Source: Phycisphaeraceae bacterium
GTDB taxonomy: Bacteria; Planctomycetota; Phycisphaerae; Phycisphaerales; UBA1924
NCBI GenBank assembly: GCA_020639155.1
Contig: JACKHF010000001.1
Coordinates: 248,001-312,000, forward strand
Length of the DNA: 64,000 bases
Direction: 5' to 3'
Position 1 is the first letter of the stretch. Each line of letters starts with the position of its first letter. Position numbers and translations under genes: made by a program. The notes beneath the pieces were generated by a model. That model had not been told where the DNA came from. It worked only from the letters and a program-made list of their open reading frames with translations, and searched no databases. This document shows, piece by piece, positions 43,403 to 52,362 of the stretch.

Positions 43403-44335
43403 ATGGCCAACGCTCAGGTTCGACCCATCCGCAGCATTCTGACCGCAACAGGCCTGACATCCGAATCGTCGGGCGGTCTTCTCTTGGCTGCGCAGCTCTC
43501 ACGCAAACTCAAGGCGCCGTTGCACGCCGCGCACGTTGTCACCACCATCTCCAAGGCGCACGAGCGCGCGTTTCCAGGAATTGCGAAAAAGCAGGAAGCG
43601 GTTGCGGCTGAAGAACTGGAACGATTCGCGACCAGCCACAACTTTGATGGGCCTCGCAGCAGCCTGCATGTGCTGACAGGCGATCTGATGAAAGCCCTGA
43701 CAGAGCTTCGATACGACCTGAAGTCTGATCTGCTGGTCATTGGCAAGTTCGGCAAGGGTGGCCCAAAGCCGGGCGGGATCGGATCGATCGCGACAAGAAT
43801 CGTGCGCAAGTTCCCGGTCTCCGTGCTGGTGGTGCCGCCGGACTTCCGCGATAAACTCGACACCATCGGCGTCGCAACCAACCTGAGCGAGGACGGCGAC
43901 TGGGGTGTGGTGCGTGCTGCAATGCTCGCAAAGTCGCTCGGCATCAAGGAGATCACGCTCTTCCATACGTTCACAGTCCCAGCGGGATACGACCACTTCT
44001 GTCCATGGGATCAGGCAGTCGAGAAGATGCGCGCTGTTGCGGTGGAAGATCTAGAGGACATGAAGAAACGCCTCAAGGACAAGCTTCCTCCTGATGTCGC
44101 CATCAACGCCGTCATTGTGGAAGGCGCAGCCACTGACAAGATCCCCGCGCTCGCAGAAGAGCACAAGATCGACATTCTTGTGATCTCGACACACGCGCGC
44201 GCATCGGCGGTGCTGTCATTGCTCGGACACACCAGTGAGCAGCTTATCCGCAGTTCAAACTGCTGCATCTGGTGCGAGCGGAACCCGTCGCTGTTCCAGG
44301 GATGGTTCGATGGAATCAAGCATCTGTTTGATTGA
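43403..44335 (+). CDS. universal stress protein, two UspA domains
   Basis: A 310-residue protein with two UspA-like alpha/beta domains, the first from about 10 to 150 (RSILTATGLTSESSGGLLLA and DLLVIGKFGKGGPKPGGIGSIATRIVRKFPVSVLVVP) and the second from about 155 to 300 (IGVATNLSEDGDWGVVRAAM and DILVISTHARASAVLSLLGHTSEQLIRSSNC). The first domain carries a G-x-G-x(n)-G-S/T pattern of the ATP-binding type. The upstream frame extension is not needed, since the ATG at 43403 gives a family-like start. It is a single gene. Confidence 0.85.
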   Translation: MANAQVRPIRSILTATGLTSESSGGLLLAAQLSRKLKAPLHAAHVVTTISKAHERAFPGIAKKQEAVAAEELERFATSHNFDGPRSSLHVLTGDLMKALTELRYDLKSDLLVIGKFGKGGPKPGGIGSIATRIVRKFPVSVLVVPPDFRDKLDTIGVATNLSEDGDWGVVRAAMLAKSLGIKEITLFHTFTVPAGYDHFCPWDQAVEKMRAVAVEDLEDMKKRLKDKLPPDVAINAVIVEGAATDKIPALAEEHKIDILVISTHARASAVLSLLGHTSEQLIRSSNCCIWCERNPSLFQGWFDGIKHLFD

Positions 44336-44368
44336 GCACTGAACTCGAACAGCTGATACTGTTCCCGC

Positions 44369-45670
44369 ATGAACCAAACGCATCGACTGCTGGTGCTGAT
44401 CTGCCTGTGCGCACTGATCACGATCGCGACAGGCTGCATCTCCTATTCAACGTCCGTCGAGTTGCAAACACAGGTGCTTGCGCTGCCGACATATCAGCCG
44501 GGCAATGATCGATGGATCGAGATACCTATCCGCACAACACGCGGCGCTCGCCCGATCATTCGGGCAACGCTGCAATCTGGAAACGATGTCTGCGTGCGGG
44601 AGCTGCTTGTAGACACCGGCGCGTCCGGCTCGTACGTGCCAGTGCAGAAGGCGCGGAACTGGATGAGCAGCGTCAACGCAACCCATGTCACTTTGAATAT
44701 CGGTGGCATACAGACGCAGTACAGCGTGGATACGTTTCAGGAGTATGACAACTTCTCTGGGTACGATCTGCTTGGATCCGAGTGGTTTGCGCATCAGGGT
44801 CATGTCATCGTTGATGTTCGGCACAACATTCTGCTTATTTCGACTGCACAATATCCAACGATGCCCAAGAACCAACAAGGCTGCTACTGGCAGGGTGTCC
44901 CGCTTCTTCCATACGGCCGATCAGTGACGGTGGACTCACCCTTCTTCATGAGCAATGCAGACGCACGCGAGTGGCTTCGTACACAATCGATCCCTGAAAC
45001 ACTGCTGGATGGAACGAGCGAACCATCGCGCTGGCCGTCATCTCTGAGCATCACAACGGAGCTCTCAACCCGCTCGCCGTGTGTGACCGCCCGCATCGGG
45101 ACGGAGTCATTCACTGCGCTTGTTGATACGGGGTTTACCGGCGAGTTCCTGTGGCAGGGGCCGCCTGTGTTTCCGGTCGGATCATCGCGTCGTTATCGTC
45201 TGAACCATCACAACTCACGACTCCACGCGCAGCTGGCAGTGTTTCGCCAGACGATCTCCCTTCACGGGCTGGATATCCAACCATCGCACGCGTTCCTGTT
45301 AAGTACATCTATCCCACGGATCAACCCCGTCTTCATTCAGGGCGTCATCGGCATCGGCGCATTCCGCGATCATCGGGTGTGGTTCGACTTCGTCAACAAC
45401 ATGATGTATGTAGAAATGTCTATGACGACTACACAGTCATCACGCGGGCGTGAACATATGGATCACGATCGCCTGGACCGCGCCCACCTGCCCCACCGGT
45501 TTGCCCGCAATCATGACAGCACGATCGCCCGGCTTTGCCAATCCCCGCTGAATGAGATCCCTGTTTGCCTGCTCGATCCAGTCGGCAACGATGCCGGATG
45601 CTGGTGGTGTTGCAACGATGGGAATCACGCCGCGATTGACGATCATTCGCCGGCTCGCACGGACATCTGA
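44369..45670 (+). CDS. lipoprotein with two retropepsin-like aspartic protease motifs
   Basis: A 433-residue predicted lipoprotein: hydrophobic start and A-T-G-C with Cys23 as the lipid site. It contains two copies of the aspartic protease motif, LLVDTGASGSYV near residue 88 and ALVDTGFTGEFLW near 253, each in a retropepsin-like half-domain, so one chain could form a two-Asp active site. The last natural-looking residues are FDFVNNMMYVEMS. The following 75 codons run antisense to the pyruvate kinase gene before the first stop. The usable end may therefore be a tail of no function. It converges with pyk over 231 bases. Confidence 0.75.
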   Translation: MNQTHRLLVLICLCALITIATGCISYSTSVELQTQVLALPTYQPGNDRWIEIPIRTTRGARPIIRATLQSGNDVCVRELLVDTGASGSYVPVQKARNWMSSVNATHVTLNIGGIQTQYSVDTFQEYDNFSGYDLLGSEWFAHQGHVIVDVRHNILLISTAQYPTMPKNQQGCYWQGVPLLPYGRSVTVDSPFFMSNADAREWLRTQSIPETLLDGTSEPSRWPSSLSITTELSTRSPCVTARIGTESFTALVDTGFTGEFLWQGPPVFPVGSSRRYRLNHHNSRLHAQLAVFRQTISLHGLDIQPSHAFLLSTSIPRINPVFIQGVIGIGAFRDHRVWFDFVNNMMYVEMSMTTTQSSRGREHMDHDRLDRAHLPHRFARNHDSTIARLCQSPLNEIPVCLLDPVGNDAGCWWCCNDGNHAAIDDHSPARTDI

Positions 45671-47059
45671 CGAGTACGCGATGATCGGGATATTGAAATC
45701 GAACATGCTCAGCACACGAGCTGCACCACCCGATTCCGACCAGCACGCGATGAGCGAGGCCCCGATGTCCTTTGCTACGTACTTCGCGCCGTGCGCAAGT
45801 GCCGCAACACCATCGAATGACCCCCGCCAGCGTGTTGGCGGTCCATGACGCTCGGGGCCTTTCGCGATAAAGCTCTCCGCCGTGTCCGCAATCCTGCGCA
45901 TTGTCTCAACGACAAGCACGGGATGTTTGCCCGTCGCGGTCTCGGCAGAAAGCATGATCGCATCAGCACCATCGAAGATCGCGTTACCCACATCGCTCGC
46001 TTCTGCGCGCGTCGGCGTTGCGCTCTCGACCATTGTTTCAAGCATCTGCGTTGCGACGATGCATGGCTTTGCGAGGTGCTGGCATGATGCAATGATTGAC
46101 TTCTGTGCAACGGGCACCTGTGAGATGTCCATCTCCACACCAAGATCGCCGCGAGCAACCATGATGACATCTGCGGCTTCGACGATCTCCTCGATGTTGT
46201 TGACCGCTTGCGGTTTTTCGATCTTGGCAACAACAGGGATCCGCGATGCGCCGCCAGCATCGGCAACGTGATCCGCCTTGGTCCTATCGATCGAGCACAT
46301 GCCCGACAGCGCGTGCTTGAGTTCGAGCACCTCGTCAGCAGTGCGCACGAACGAGAGCGCGAGCAGGTCAAGCCCATGCTCCACTGCCCAGTGCACGCAT
46401 TCCCAGTCCTTGTCCGTGATCGCCTTTGCTGAAATTTGACTCTGTGGCAGGTTGATGCCTTTGCCAGATGTCACAAGTCCGCCCACCGTTACGCGGCAGA
46501 GCAGTTCGCCACGGTCCGGCGCTCGAGCTACCGCGAGCATACGGATCAGCCCGTCATTGATCAGGACGCGGTGCCCCGGCTCGACCTCGTCGACGAGCTG
46601 TTTATATGTTGTAGGTAGAACAACAACCTGCTCGCCCGACCATGATTCCGTCGTTGCAACCTCAGCACCGGGACGAATGATAACATCACGCCCGGCAACG
46701 AGTTCGATACCCGGCGATGGCACCTTGCCAACACGGATCTTCGGTCCCTGCAGATCACCCATGCACGCTGTCGGAGTGCGCAGCAGTTTCGCAACACCAC
46801 GGACTGTGTCGAGTCTCCGTTTGTGATCCTCAAACGAACCATGAGAGAAGTTGAACCTGAAGATACTCACACCCGCCTGGATGAGCTTTGCAACCGTATC
46901 AGGATGCTCACTGGCTGGTCCAATCGTTGCAACGATGCGCGTGAGCGCACGTGCTGGCGGCTGCGCAATATTCACACTCGGACCGAGCACCATCATTGCT
47001 GGGTCTGCCACCTTCTGTGCCGACGGTACATCCGATCGTTGTGTTGCCTGCGCCTGCAT
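45440..47059 (-). CDS. pyk: pyruvate kinase
   Basis: Makes pyruvate and ATP from phosphoenolpyruvate and ADP. The 539 residues have ACMGDLQGPKIRVGKV, GKGINLPQSQISAKAI, IPVVAKIEKPQAVNNIEEIV with the catalytic Lys/Glu, MVARGDLGVEMDISQVP, and VATQMLETMVESATPTRAEASDVGNAIFDGADAIMLSAETATG. The C-terminal domain ends in G-A-V-Q-A-I-V-I-H-M-F. About 25 residues precede the first barrel strand. The ATG at 47059 is used. The 3' end overlaps the retropepsin-like gene on the other strand. Confidence 0.96.
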   Translation of the reverse strand: MQAQATQRSDVPSAQKVADPAMMVLGPSVNIAQPPARALTRIVATIGPASEHPDTVAKLIQAGVSIFRFNFSHGSFEDHKRRLDTVRGVAKLLRTPTACMGDLQGPKIRVGKVPSPGIELVAGRDVIIRPGAEVATTESWSGEQVVVLPTTYKQLVDEVEPGHRVLINDGLIRMLAVARAPDRGELLCRVTVGGLVTSGKGINLPQSQISAKAITDKDWECVHWAVEHGLDLLALSFVRTADEVLELKHALSGMCSIDRTKADHVADAGGASRIPVVAKIEKPQAVNNIEEIVEAADVIMVARGDLGVEMDISQVPVAQKSIIASCQHLAKPCIVATQMLETMVESATPTRAEASDVGNAIFDGADAIMLSAETATGKHPVLVVETMRRIADTAESFIAKGPERHGPPTRWRGSFDGVAALAHGAKYVAKDIGASLIACWSESGGAARVLSMFDFNIPIIAYSSDVRASRRMIVNRGVIPIVATPPASGIVADWIEQANRDLIQRGLAKPGDRAVMIAGKPVGQVGAVQAIVIHMFTPA

Positions 47060-47079
47060 GGAACCATCGCCTTTCGTTC

Positions 47080-48669
47080 TTATCGAACGCCATGCTCGTG
47101 CGCAATCACAACCACACGAGCGTACTGGCCCTTGAAGAATCGAGTGCACGCAATCCTGGCCTCGGCAGCCGTGATCTCATCACGCCACAATGACCCAAAG
47201 TCCGTCGCGTTCTCGGCACTCAGCAGAACCTTCTGCCCATCCTTATCGACCACTTCGGGCATGGCATAAAACACGGCTTCCATTTCGGCGAGGGCTGACG
47301 CAGGAAATCCGGACGTTGCACGAGCCTTATTCAGCATCTTCCACGCATGATGGAGTTCGTCGTGAGCATCGATAGCCATCGATGACATCAGCACATTGAT
47401 CGATCCGCGAAGGCGCAGATTCGGCGCATCCGACGCGAACAGGAACGGATTCGCCTTGTCGACAAACCGATCCATGTACCGTTCGTACATGCTGCGCCTA
47501 GCAGGCATGCGACGAAGCTCATACTTCGCTGGTCCAAGCCCATCCTCTGTCTGGTGGGAGGAATACCCCGTCTCGCGCGCGTGAAACTGCCACAGCGATT
47601 GGCCCTGTTCGGTCAGGCAGAACTCGACAAAGTGCCTTGCGACAACCGGATTCGGCGCTCCAGCAAGGATAGAGATCGGATCGGCATCAACGTATACCTC
47701 GTTGGCAGGGTCGGCATACCCGACGCGCGCAAGCTCGGGCGGTGTCCCTGGCTGGCTGACCGATTGCGCCTGCGATCTCCCATAGAAATCAATGCACACG
47801 CCAATCGCCGCTTCACCTTGGCCAACATCAATCGGCGTGCGCGTGGAGCTTGACGCGAACGTGCGTGAGTTCGCGCTCATCTCGCGCAGGATGCGCCATC
47901 CTTCATCAAACCCCTTCGCGTTCAGGATTGATTCGTACAGTGTCGCAACCGAGCCACTCATCCGGGGATCGACGAGCGCTATCCAGCCCATCAGCTTCGG
48001 ATTCGTCAGATCATCAAACACCTTTGGCTCAGCAACACCAAGCCTCCGCAGCACATCGCGGTTATAGAGAAAACCAAACCCTGAGAGTGCTGTTCCGAAC
48101 CAGTATTGATCGTCGTGGTACAGCTTCCCGGTGCCGATCACGTTCTCACCGAACCATCCGTCAAGCTGAGACTGCTCAAACGGCGGCTCCGGCGGCGCAG
48201 AGATCGGCCCTGCAACCTCTTCACCACTGATTGCTGCGCGGGCTGCGTTGTTCGCCGCGAGTTTCCCATGGTCGTAGCTTCCACCACCAAACATCATGTC
48301 GAACTCGAGCGCACCCGTTTCGAATCTGGCAACGCCGTGCTCATCAAGCGTGTACTTCCCCTGACGGATCGCTGCGCCGTACTTCGCTTCTAGCAGTCTG
48401 CGGATCTCACTCGTGCCGCCCGGAATGCGCCAATCGATGCGCACGCGGGTGCCATACTTTGCCTGGTGCCACTGATCGAACGCCCGTGCGAACTCTTCAC
48501 GAATCTGCTGGACATGCGGCGTTAGTATGATGAGCGACTGCGTGTCCTCGGGCCATGCGGCTCTGTTCTTCGGGCGGAGCACGATCGGCATTGCGACAAC
48601 CAACAGCAGAAGTGCCAACACCCCGAGAGCAACTGTCCTGTCCCGAACCTGTGGATGTTCGTGTGCCAT
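47080..48669 (-). CDS. membrane-anchored solute-binding protein
   Basis: A 529-residue periplasmic binding protein-like protein (family 1, extracellular solute-binding). The N-terminus carries one hydrophobic helix (VALGVLALLLLVVAMPIVL) without a lipobox, so it is anchored or has an uncleaved signal. The binding-protein core includes DFDDLTNPK-type and YNRDVLRRLGVAEPKVFDDLTNP segments, QGEAAIGVCIDFYGRSQAQ and VYVDADPISILAGAPNPVVARHFVEFCL, which resembles iron(III) or spermidine/putrescine-type binders. The ligand is unknown and no permease or ATPase gene is beside it. It ends 20 bases before pyk on the same strand. Confidence 0.78.
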   Translation of the reverse strand: MAHEHPQVRDRTVALGVLALLLLVVAMPIVLRPKNRAAWPEDTQSLIILTPHVQQIREEFARAFDQWHQAKYGTRVRIDWRIPGGTSEIRRLLEAKYGAAIRQGKYTLDEHGVARFETGALEFDMMFGGGSYDHGKLAANNAARAAISGEEVAGPISAPPEPPFEQSQLDGWFGENVIGTGKLYHDDQYWFGTALSGFGFLYNRDVLRRLGVAEPKVFDDLTNPKLMGWIALVDPRMSGSVATLYESILNAKGFDEGWRILREMSANSRTFASSSTRTPIDVGQGEAAIGVCIDFYGRSQAQSVSQPGTPPELARVGYADPANEVYVDADPISILAGAPNPVVARHFVEFCLTEQGQSLWQFHARETGYSSHQTEDGLGPAKYELRRMPARRSMYERYMDRFVDKANPFLFASDAPNLRLRGSINVLMSSMAIDAHDELHHAWKMLNKARATSGFPASALAEMEAVFYAMPEVVDKDGQKVLLSAENATDFGSLWRDEITAAEARIACTRFFKGQYARVVVIAHEHGVR

Positions 48670-48736
48670 CAGGCAACTGTATGCTGGCAGGACTCAATCA
48701 CTGCTTGCCTGCTCCCAGCTTCATACACTCTGCACA

Positions 48737-49438
48737 ATGCCAACCACACACCAACCTGTTGCGATTGTCACCGGTGCGAGTTCAGGGATCGGACGGGCCG
48801 TGACTGAACAGCTCTCCACGCTCGGCTGGCGACTGGTCGTCTGCGCTCGCGATGCGGCAAAGCTCAACTCGATTGCAACAACACCCAATGTTCGTATCGT
48901 CGCTGGCGATGTCGGCAAGCCCGAGATATCTGCAACGCTTGTCAACTCTGCGATCGATGCCTTCGGCTCGCTCGATGCAATTGTCTGCAATGCTGGCACA
49001 GCCCCTCTAATGCCGATCGCCGAAACCACCGACGAGGTCTTCGCACAGTGCTTTGACATCAACGTCATGGGGACAGCACGGCTGATCCGCGAGTGCTGGC
49101 CGATCTTTGTCCAGCAGCATCACGGTCGAATCGTGTGTACGTCATCAATGGCATCTGTTGATCCGTTCCCGGGGTTCTTCGCATATGCGGCGAGCAAGGC
49201 AGCGGTGAACTCGCTCGTGCGATCGTGCATGAACGAGGGACGCGAACATGGCATCGAGGCGTATTCTGTGGCGCCGGGCGCTGTGGATACACCGATGCTT
49301 CGATCTCTCTTTGACGAGACAATGCTACCACCATCACATTGCCTGACAGCAGATGCCGTTGCAAACGTCATTGTGGGCTGTGTGACGGGTCAGCGCGCTC
49401 ATGACGCTGGAACACCCATTCTGCTCTCAGCCAACTGA
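48737..49438 (+). CDS. short-chain dehydrogenase/reductase
   Basis: A 233-residue classical SDR. It has the nucleotide loop IVTGASSGIGRAV, the NAG motif (VCNAGTAPL), the catalytic Ser in CTSSMAS and the YAASK motif. The ending VSAN-like tail is short. Reaction and substrate are unknown. The ATG at 48737 begins the Rossmann strand, and the frame open upstream overlaps the divergent binding-protein gene. Confidence 0.9.
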   Translation: MPTTHQPVAIVTGASSGIGRAVTEQLSTLGWRLVVCARDAAKLNSIATTPNVRIVAGDVGKPEISATLVNSAIDAFGSLDAIVCNAGTAPLMPIAETTDEVFAQCFDINVMGTARLIRECWPIFVQQHHGRIVCTSSMASVDPFPGFFAYAASKAAVNSLVRSCMNEGREHGIEAYSVAPGAVDTPMLRSLFDETMLPPSHCLTADAVANVIVGCVTGQRAHDAGTPILLSAN

Positions 49439-49602
49439 TCCGCATTCGCCTCGCTTGTATCTGCCCAACTGTCCGGACGCACACCGAACACGCCCGCGGC
49501 GATGAATACACATGCGTTTGGATGAAAACCAAGGCATATCGCTTCTACTATCCCCGCCCGCACAACACGGGTATTTTCGCACCGTTTGCAAGGACCACGC
49601 TG

Positions 49603-50949
49603 ATGCCCCAAGTGTTTCCCTTCACCGCGATCCAGTACACAGATTTCACTGCCATTGGCACGAAGATCGCTCCACCCTACGACGTGCTTTCCGCAAAGGA
49701 CAAACAGGCTTTGCTCCATCGCGATGCAAGGAACATCGTCGCGATTGATCTCCCGCACGTACCACCGAAGCAACTCGGCCCGATAGAGGCTTATCAGGAT
49801 GCCGCAACAACGTTGCAGTTGTGGCTGAGCGACGGCACGCTCGCGCGCCGGGGAAAGCCCGTCATGTTCGCCTACCGCCAGTCGTTCGATTTTCTTGGGC
49901 AGCATTACCAGCGATGTGGCATGTGCTGCACTGTGGAAACCGTTCCCTTCGGCCCGCGCACCGGCGGCGGCATCCTCCCGCACGAGCAGACATTCTCGGG
50001 CCCCAAGGAAGACCGGTTCGCGCTGATGCGCGAGACTCAGACGCAGATGTCACCCATCTTCGGTCTACATCCCGATGACGACGGCGCTGCAACAAAGCTC
50101 GTCAGGTCTGTCATGGACTCGCGCGATCCGGACATCAGCACGACACTCGGTGAAGGACCGAAGCTCGTCACCGAAGAAGTCTGGATCATCGACGACGACG
50201 AGACAATGAAAGCCTATGAGGATGCACTCGATGGAGAGGACGTGTTCATTGCAGATGGGCACCATCGATACAACACAGCACTGAACTATCTCGAGTACCT
50301 CAAACAGGCTGGCGATGTTGCAGAAGATCATCCAGCACGCAGAACCATGATGGTCATGGTGAGCATGTCAGATCCCGGACTGGCAATCGGTCCGACGCAC
50401 CGAGTGCTGGGCGGGATGGCGCACTACACCTTCGATGCGTTCTGTGACACAGCCAAGGACCTGCTTTCCATTGAAACAGTCTCCGGCGGGATCGACTCGA
50501 TCGAAGCAGCAATGCACTCCAAGGGCGAAACGCACGTCAACGTGCTTGGACTCTACGACTTTGCAACACAGCGAGCGGCAATCTGCACACCCAGGGACCC
50601 TGATCCGCTTCAGGCAACGTGCGCCAATCGGCACGAGTCATGGCGCCAGCTTGATGTTGCACTTGTGCAGCATCTCATCGTCGAGCAGATCTGCGCACCA
50701 AAGCTCAACGACGGCAACGACGTGAAGTGGGCATTCCCGCACTCGATCCCCGAGGTGCTCGAAATTGGCGAGGGATCAGAAACGGGCGCTGGAGGCGGCG
50801 CTGGGTTTGCGCAGCTCGCGGTCATCGTGCGACCAACACCGTTGCAATCTGTACGTGACGTGAGCAAAGCCAACGAACTTATGCCACAGAAATCCACGTT
50901 CTTCTATCCGAAGCTCGCGACAGGGCTGTTCATGAATCCGCTGGCGTAA
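49603..50949 (+). CDS. DUF1015 family protein
   Basis: A 448-residue protein of the DUF1015 family (often annotated as a SpoOJ/ParA/ParB/RepB-related or 'DUF1015' protein), whose function is not established. The start PFTAIQYTDFTAIGTKIAPPYDVLS is typical. HRDARNIVAIDLPH, ILPHEQTFSGPKEDRFALM, FIADGHHRYNTALNYLEYL and LFMNPL near the end are family segments. Although the frame extends to 49522, the ATG at 49603 with AAGGACC upstream gives the usual start. Its last 20 bases overlap the convergent membrane-protein gene. Confidence 0.9.
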   Translation: MPQVFPFTAIQYTDFTAIGTKIAPPYDVLSAKDKQALLHRDARNIVAIDLPHVPPKQLGPIEAYQDAATTLQLWLSDGTLARRGKPVMFAYRQSFDFLGQHYQRCGMCCTVETVPFGPRTGGGILPHEQTFSGPKEDRFALMRETQTQMSPIFGLHPDDDGAATKLVRSVMDSRDPDISTTLGEGPKLVTEEVWIIDDDETMKAYEDALDGEDVFIADGHHRYNTALNYLEYLKQAGDVAEDHPARRTMMVMVSMSDPGLAIGPTHRVLGGMAHYTFDAFCDTAKDLLSIETVSGGIDSIEAAMHSKGETHVNVLGLYDFATQRAAICTPRDPDPLQATCANRHESWRQLDVALVQHLIVEQICAPKLNDGNDVKWAFPHSIPEVLEIGEGSETGAGGGAGFAQLAVIVRPTPLQSVRDVSKANELMPQKSTFFYPKLATGLFMNPLA

Positions 50950-51427
50950 GGGTATCGAATCGCACATTGCTTGTGCCACACTCCGGACATGTGACGTACA
51001 TCTTTGCGCCCGCACTCGACGAACTCTCAAGCCCACGCAAGCTGTATCCGCACTGAAAACAGGTGCTGGAATCAAGCTGGGACTGCAGCAGACTCACAAT
51101 GATGCGATGCTTTGCGTGAACAAAGACAACAAACGGCGTGCACACATAACACACAAAGCCAATCAGTACCAGGACCGCAAAGAAACGCACACCAATATTC
51201 ACTCGAAACAAAGAACAGAAGATCCAGATGAATGCAACATATCCTCCAAACACAATCGCTCCACCGATACATGATTTGACGACGGCACGCATCCTTCGAT
51301 AGTACATCAGCTTGCGGTTTCGCTGAACCACGCTGCAATACAGGTTCTCCGCCTCCAGATCGAGCAGCCCATCCAGTTCCTCGTACCGTCGCCACAACGG
51401 CTGCACCGTGTACCACCGAAGGTTCAT
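50930..51427 (-). CDS. membrane protein with C-terminal zinc ribbon (copy 2)
   Basis: A 165-residue protein. Two membrane helices lie at about 53-75 and 80-104, and a treble-clef/ribbon follows: FQCGYSLRGL and CPECGTSN, the four cysteines likely holding zinc. It has the same design as its upstream neighbour (51424-52077): C-x-x-C-x-Y-S-L-x-G-L ... C-P-E-C-G-x-x-N. No function is known for this family, which seems common in the planctomycete group. The start at 51427 overlaps the stop of the neighbour (ATGA). Confidence 0.75.
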   Translation of the reverse strand: MNLRWYTVQPLWRRYEELDGLLDLEAENLYCSVVQRNRKLMYYRRMRAVVKSCIGGAIVFGGYVAFIWIFCSLFRVNIGVRFFAVLVLIGFVCYVCTPFVVFVHAKHRIIVSLLQSQLDSSTCFQCGYSLRGLESSSSAGAKMYVTCPECGTSNVRFDTLTPADS

Positions 51428-52077
51428 GCTGATTCCTCGGCTGGTACGAGTTGCTGGCGTGGCGGGATGTTCGCTGCGCCGCACTCGGGACACACAACGC
51501 GCAATCTGCCCGTTGCTTTCTCCGCCTCAACCGGAAGTCCAAGCAGGCTGTATTCACAATTACCACAGTTAGGTGTTGTGACAAGGTACACGCCAAGCAC
51601 CCTTCGAACAAACCTGTACATTTTCTCCTGCTCATGCTTGCCCGCAATATCCGAAGCAAACAAGCAGAGAACGACAGTAACAGCCGTGATCGGAATGAGT
51701 GCAATCATAATGCGAATCCACAGATTCCCAGACTGAATGTCGCTGGCAAGAACCAGCAACACAATCGCACTGATAATAAGCGCAGGTACCAGCACCGCCA
51801 TAGCTGGCCACATCGGTCTGAACGGCCGAACAGCCATGCTCAAAGTGCCATTACCATATCTTCCATACCACGATTTATAGAGTTGATACTCAATGTACAC
51901 CTGCTCGCATTCAGGCTCCGAACACTCTTGAAGTCCAGAGAACTGTTTTAGAAACTTCTTTGTTCTCTTGTCGCGATCAGGGTACTCAACTATCTCCCTC
52001 AGCCGAATAGAACGCCACTCTTCACCTTGCTCATCAATGAGCGTCTTTGTATATTCCCAGAACTCACCGAACGTCAT
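51424..52077 (-). CDS. membrane protein with C-terminal zinc ribbon (copy 1)
   Basis: A 217-residue protein. An N-terminal soluble part (TFGEFWEYTKTLID) with its own pair of cysteines (CSEPECEQVY) precedes two helices at about 93-118 and 122-146, then the zinc ribbon NCGNCEYSLLGL and CPECGAAN. It is paralogous to the gene immediately downstream. The start at 52077 overlaps the end of the 95-residue protein gene by 14 bases, so the three are likely co-translated. Confidence 0.75.
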   Translation of the reverse strand: MTFGEFWEYTKTLIDEQGEEWRSIRLREIVEYPDRDKRTKKFLKQFSGLQECSEPECEQVYIEYQLYKSWYGRYGNGTLSMAVRPFRPMWPAMAVLVPALIISAIVLLVLASDIQSGNLWIRIMIALIPITAVTVVLCLFASDIAGKHEQEKMYRFVRRVLGVYLVTTPNCGNCEYSLLGLPVEAEKATGRLRVVCPECGAANIPPRQQLVPAEESA

Positions 52078-52351
52078 CTTCACGTTGTTGCGCTGGATCA
52101 GCGGGTAACTCGGTGGTGTTTTCGATCGCAGGAGCGCGCTGCTCTTCCATCCGCTTTCTGTTGGCATCGCGCTGCTCCTTCGGAATCTCGATCGCGATCA
52201 ACCACATCAAGCCCGTAATCACAGCGAATGGACCGATCACCAGCAGCACAAGCACAACCAGCCGCGAGCCTCGCAGTTCACGGCGCGAAGGCACCCGGGG
52301 TGCGGTGTCCCCGGGTGCTGAAGGATGCTCGTTCTTGTCATGTATCTCCAT
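52064..52351 (-). CDS. small single-pass membrane protein
   Basis: A 95-residue protein. A polar, proline-rich N-terminus of about 30 residues, one membrane helix (LVVLVLLVIGPFAVITGLMWL), and an acidic/basic tail follow. No family is recognised. It sits 11 bases downstream of the superoxide dismutase stop, on the same strand, so the two may be co-transcribed. The start at 52351 is preferred because an upstream frame extension runs into sod. Confidence 0.65.
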   Translation of the reverse strand: MEIHDKNEHPSAPGDTAPRVPSRRELRGSRLVVLVLLVIGPFAVITGLMWLIAIEIPKEQRDANRKRMEEQRAPAIENTTELPADPAQQREDDVR

Positions 52352-52362
52352 GGAGGTGAACG

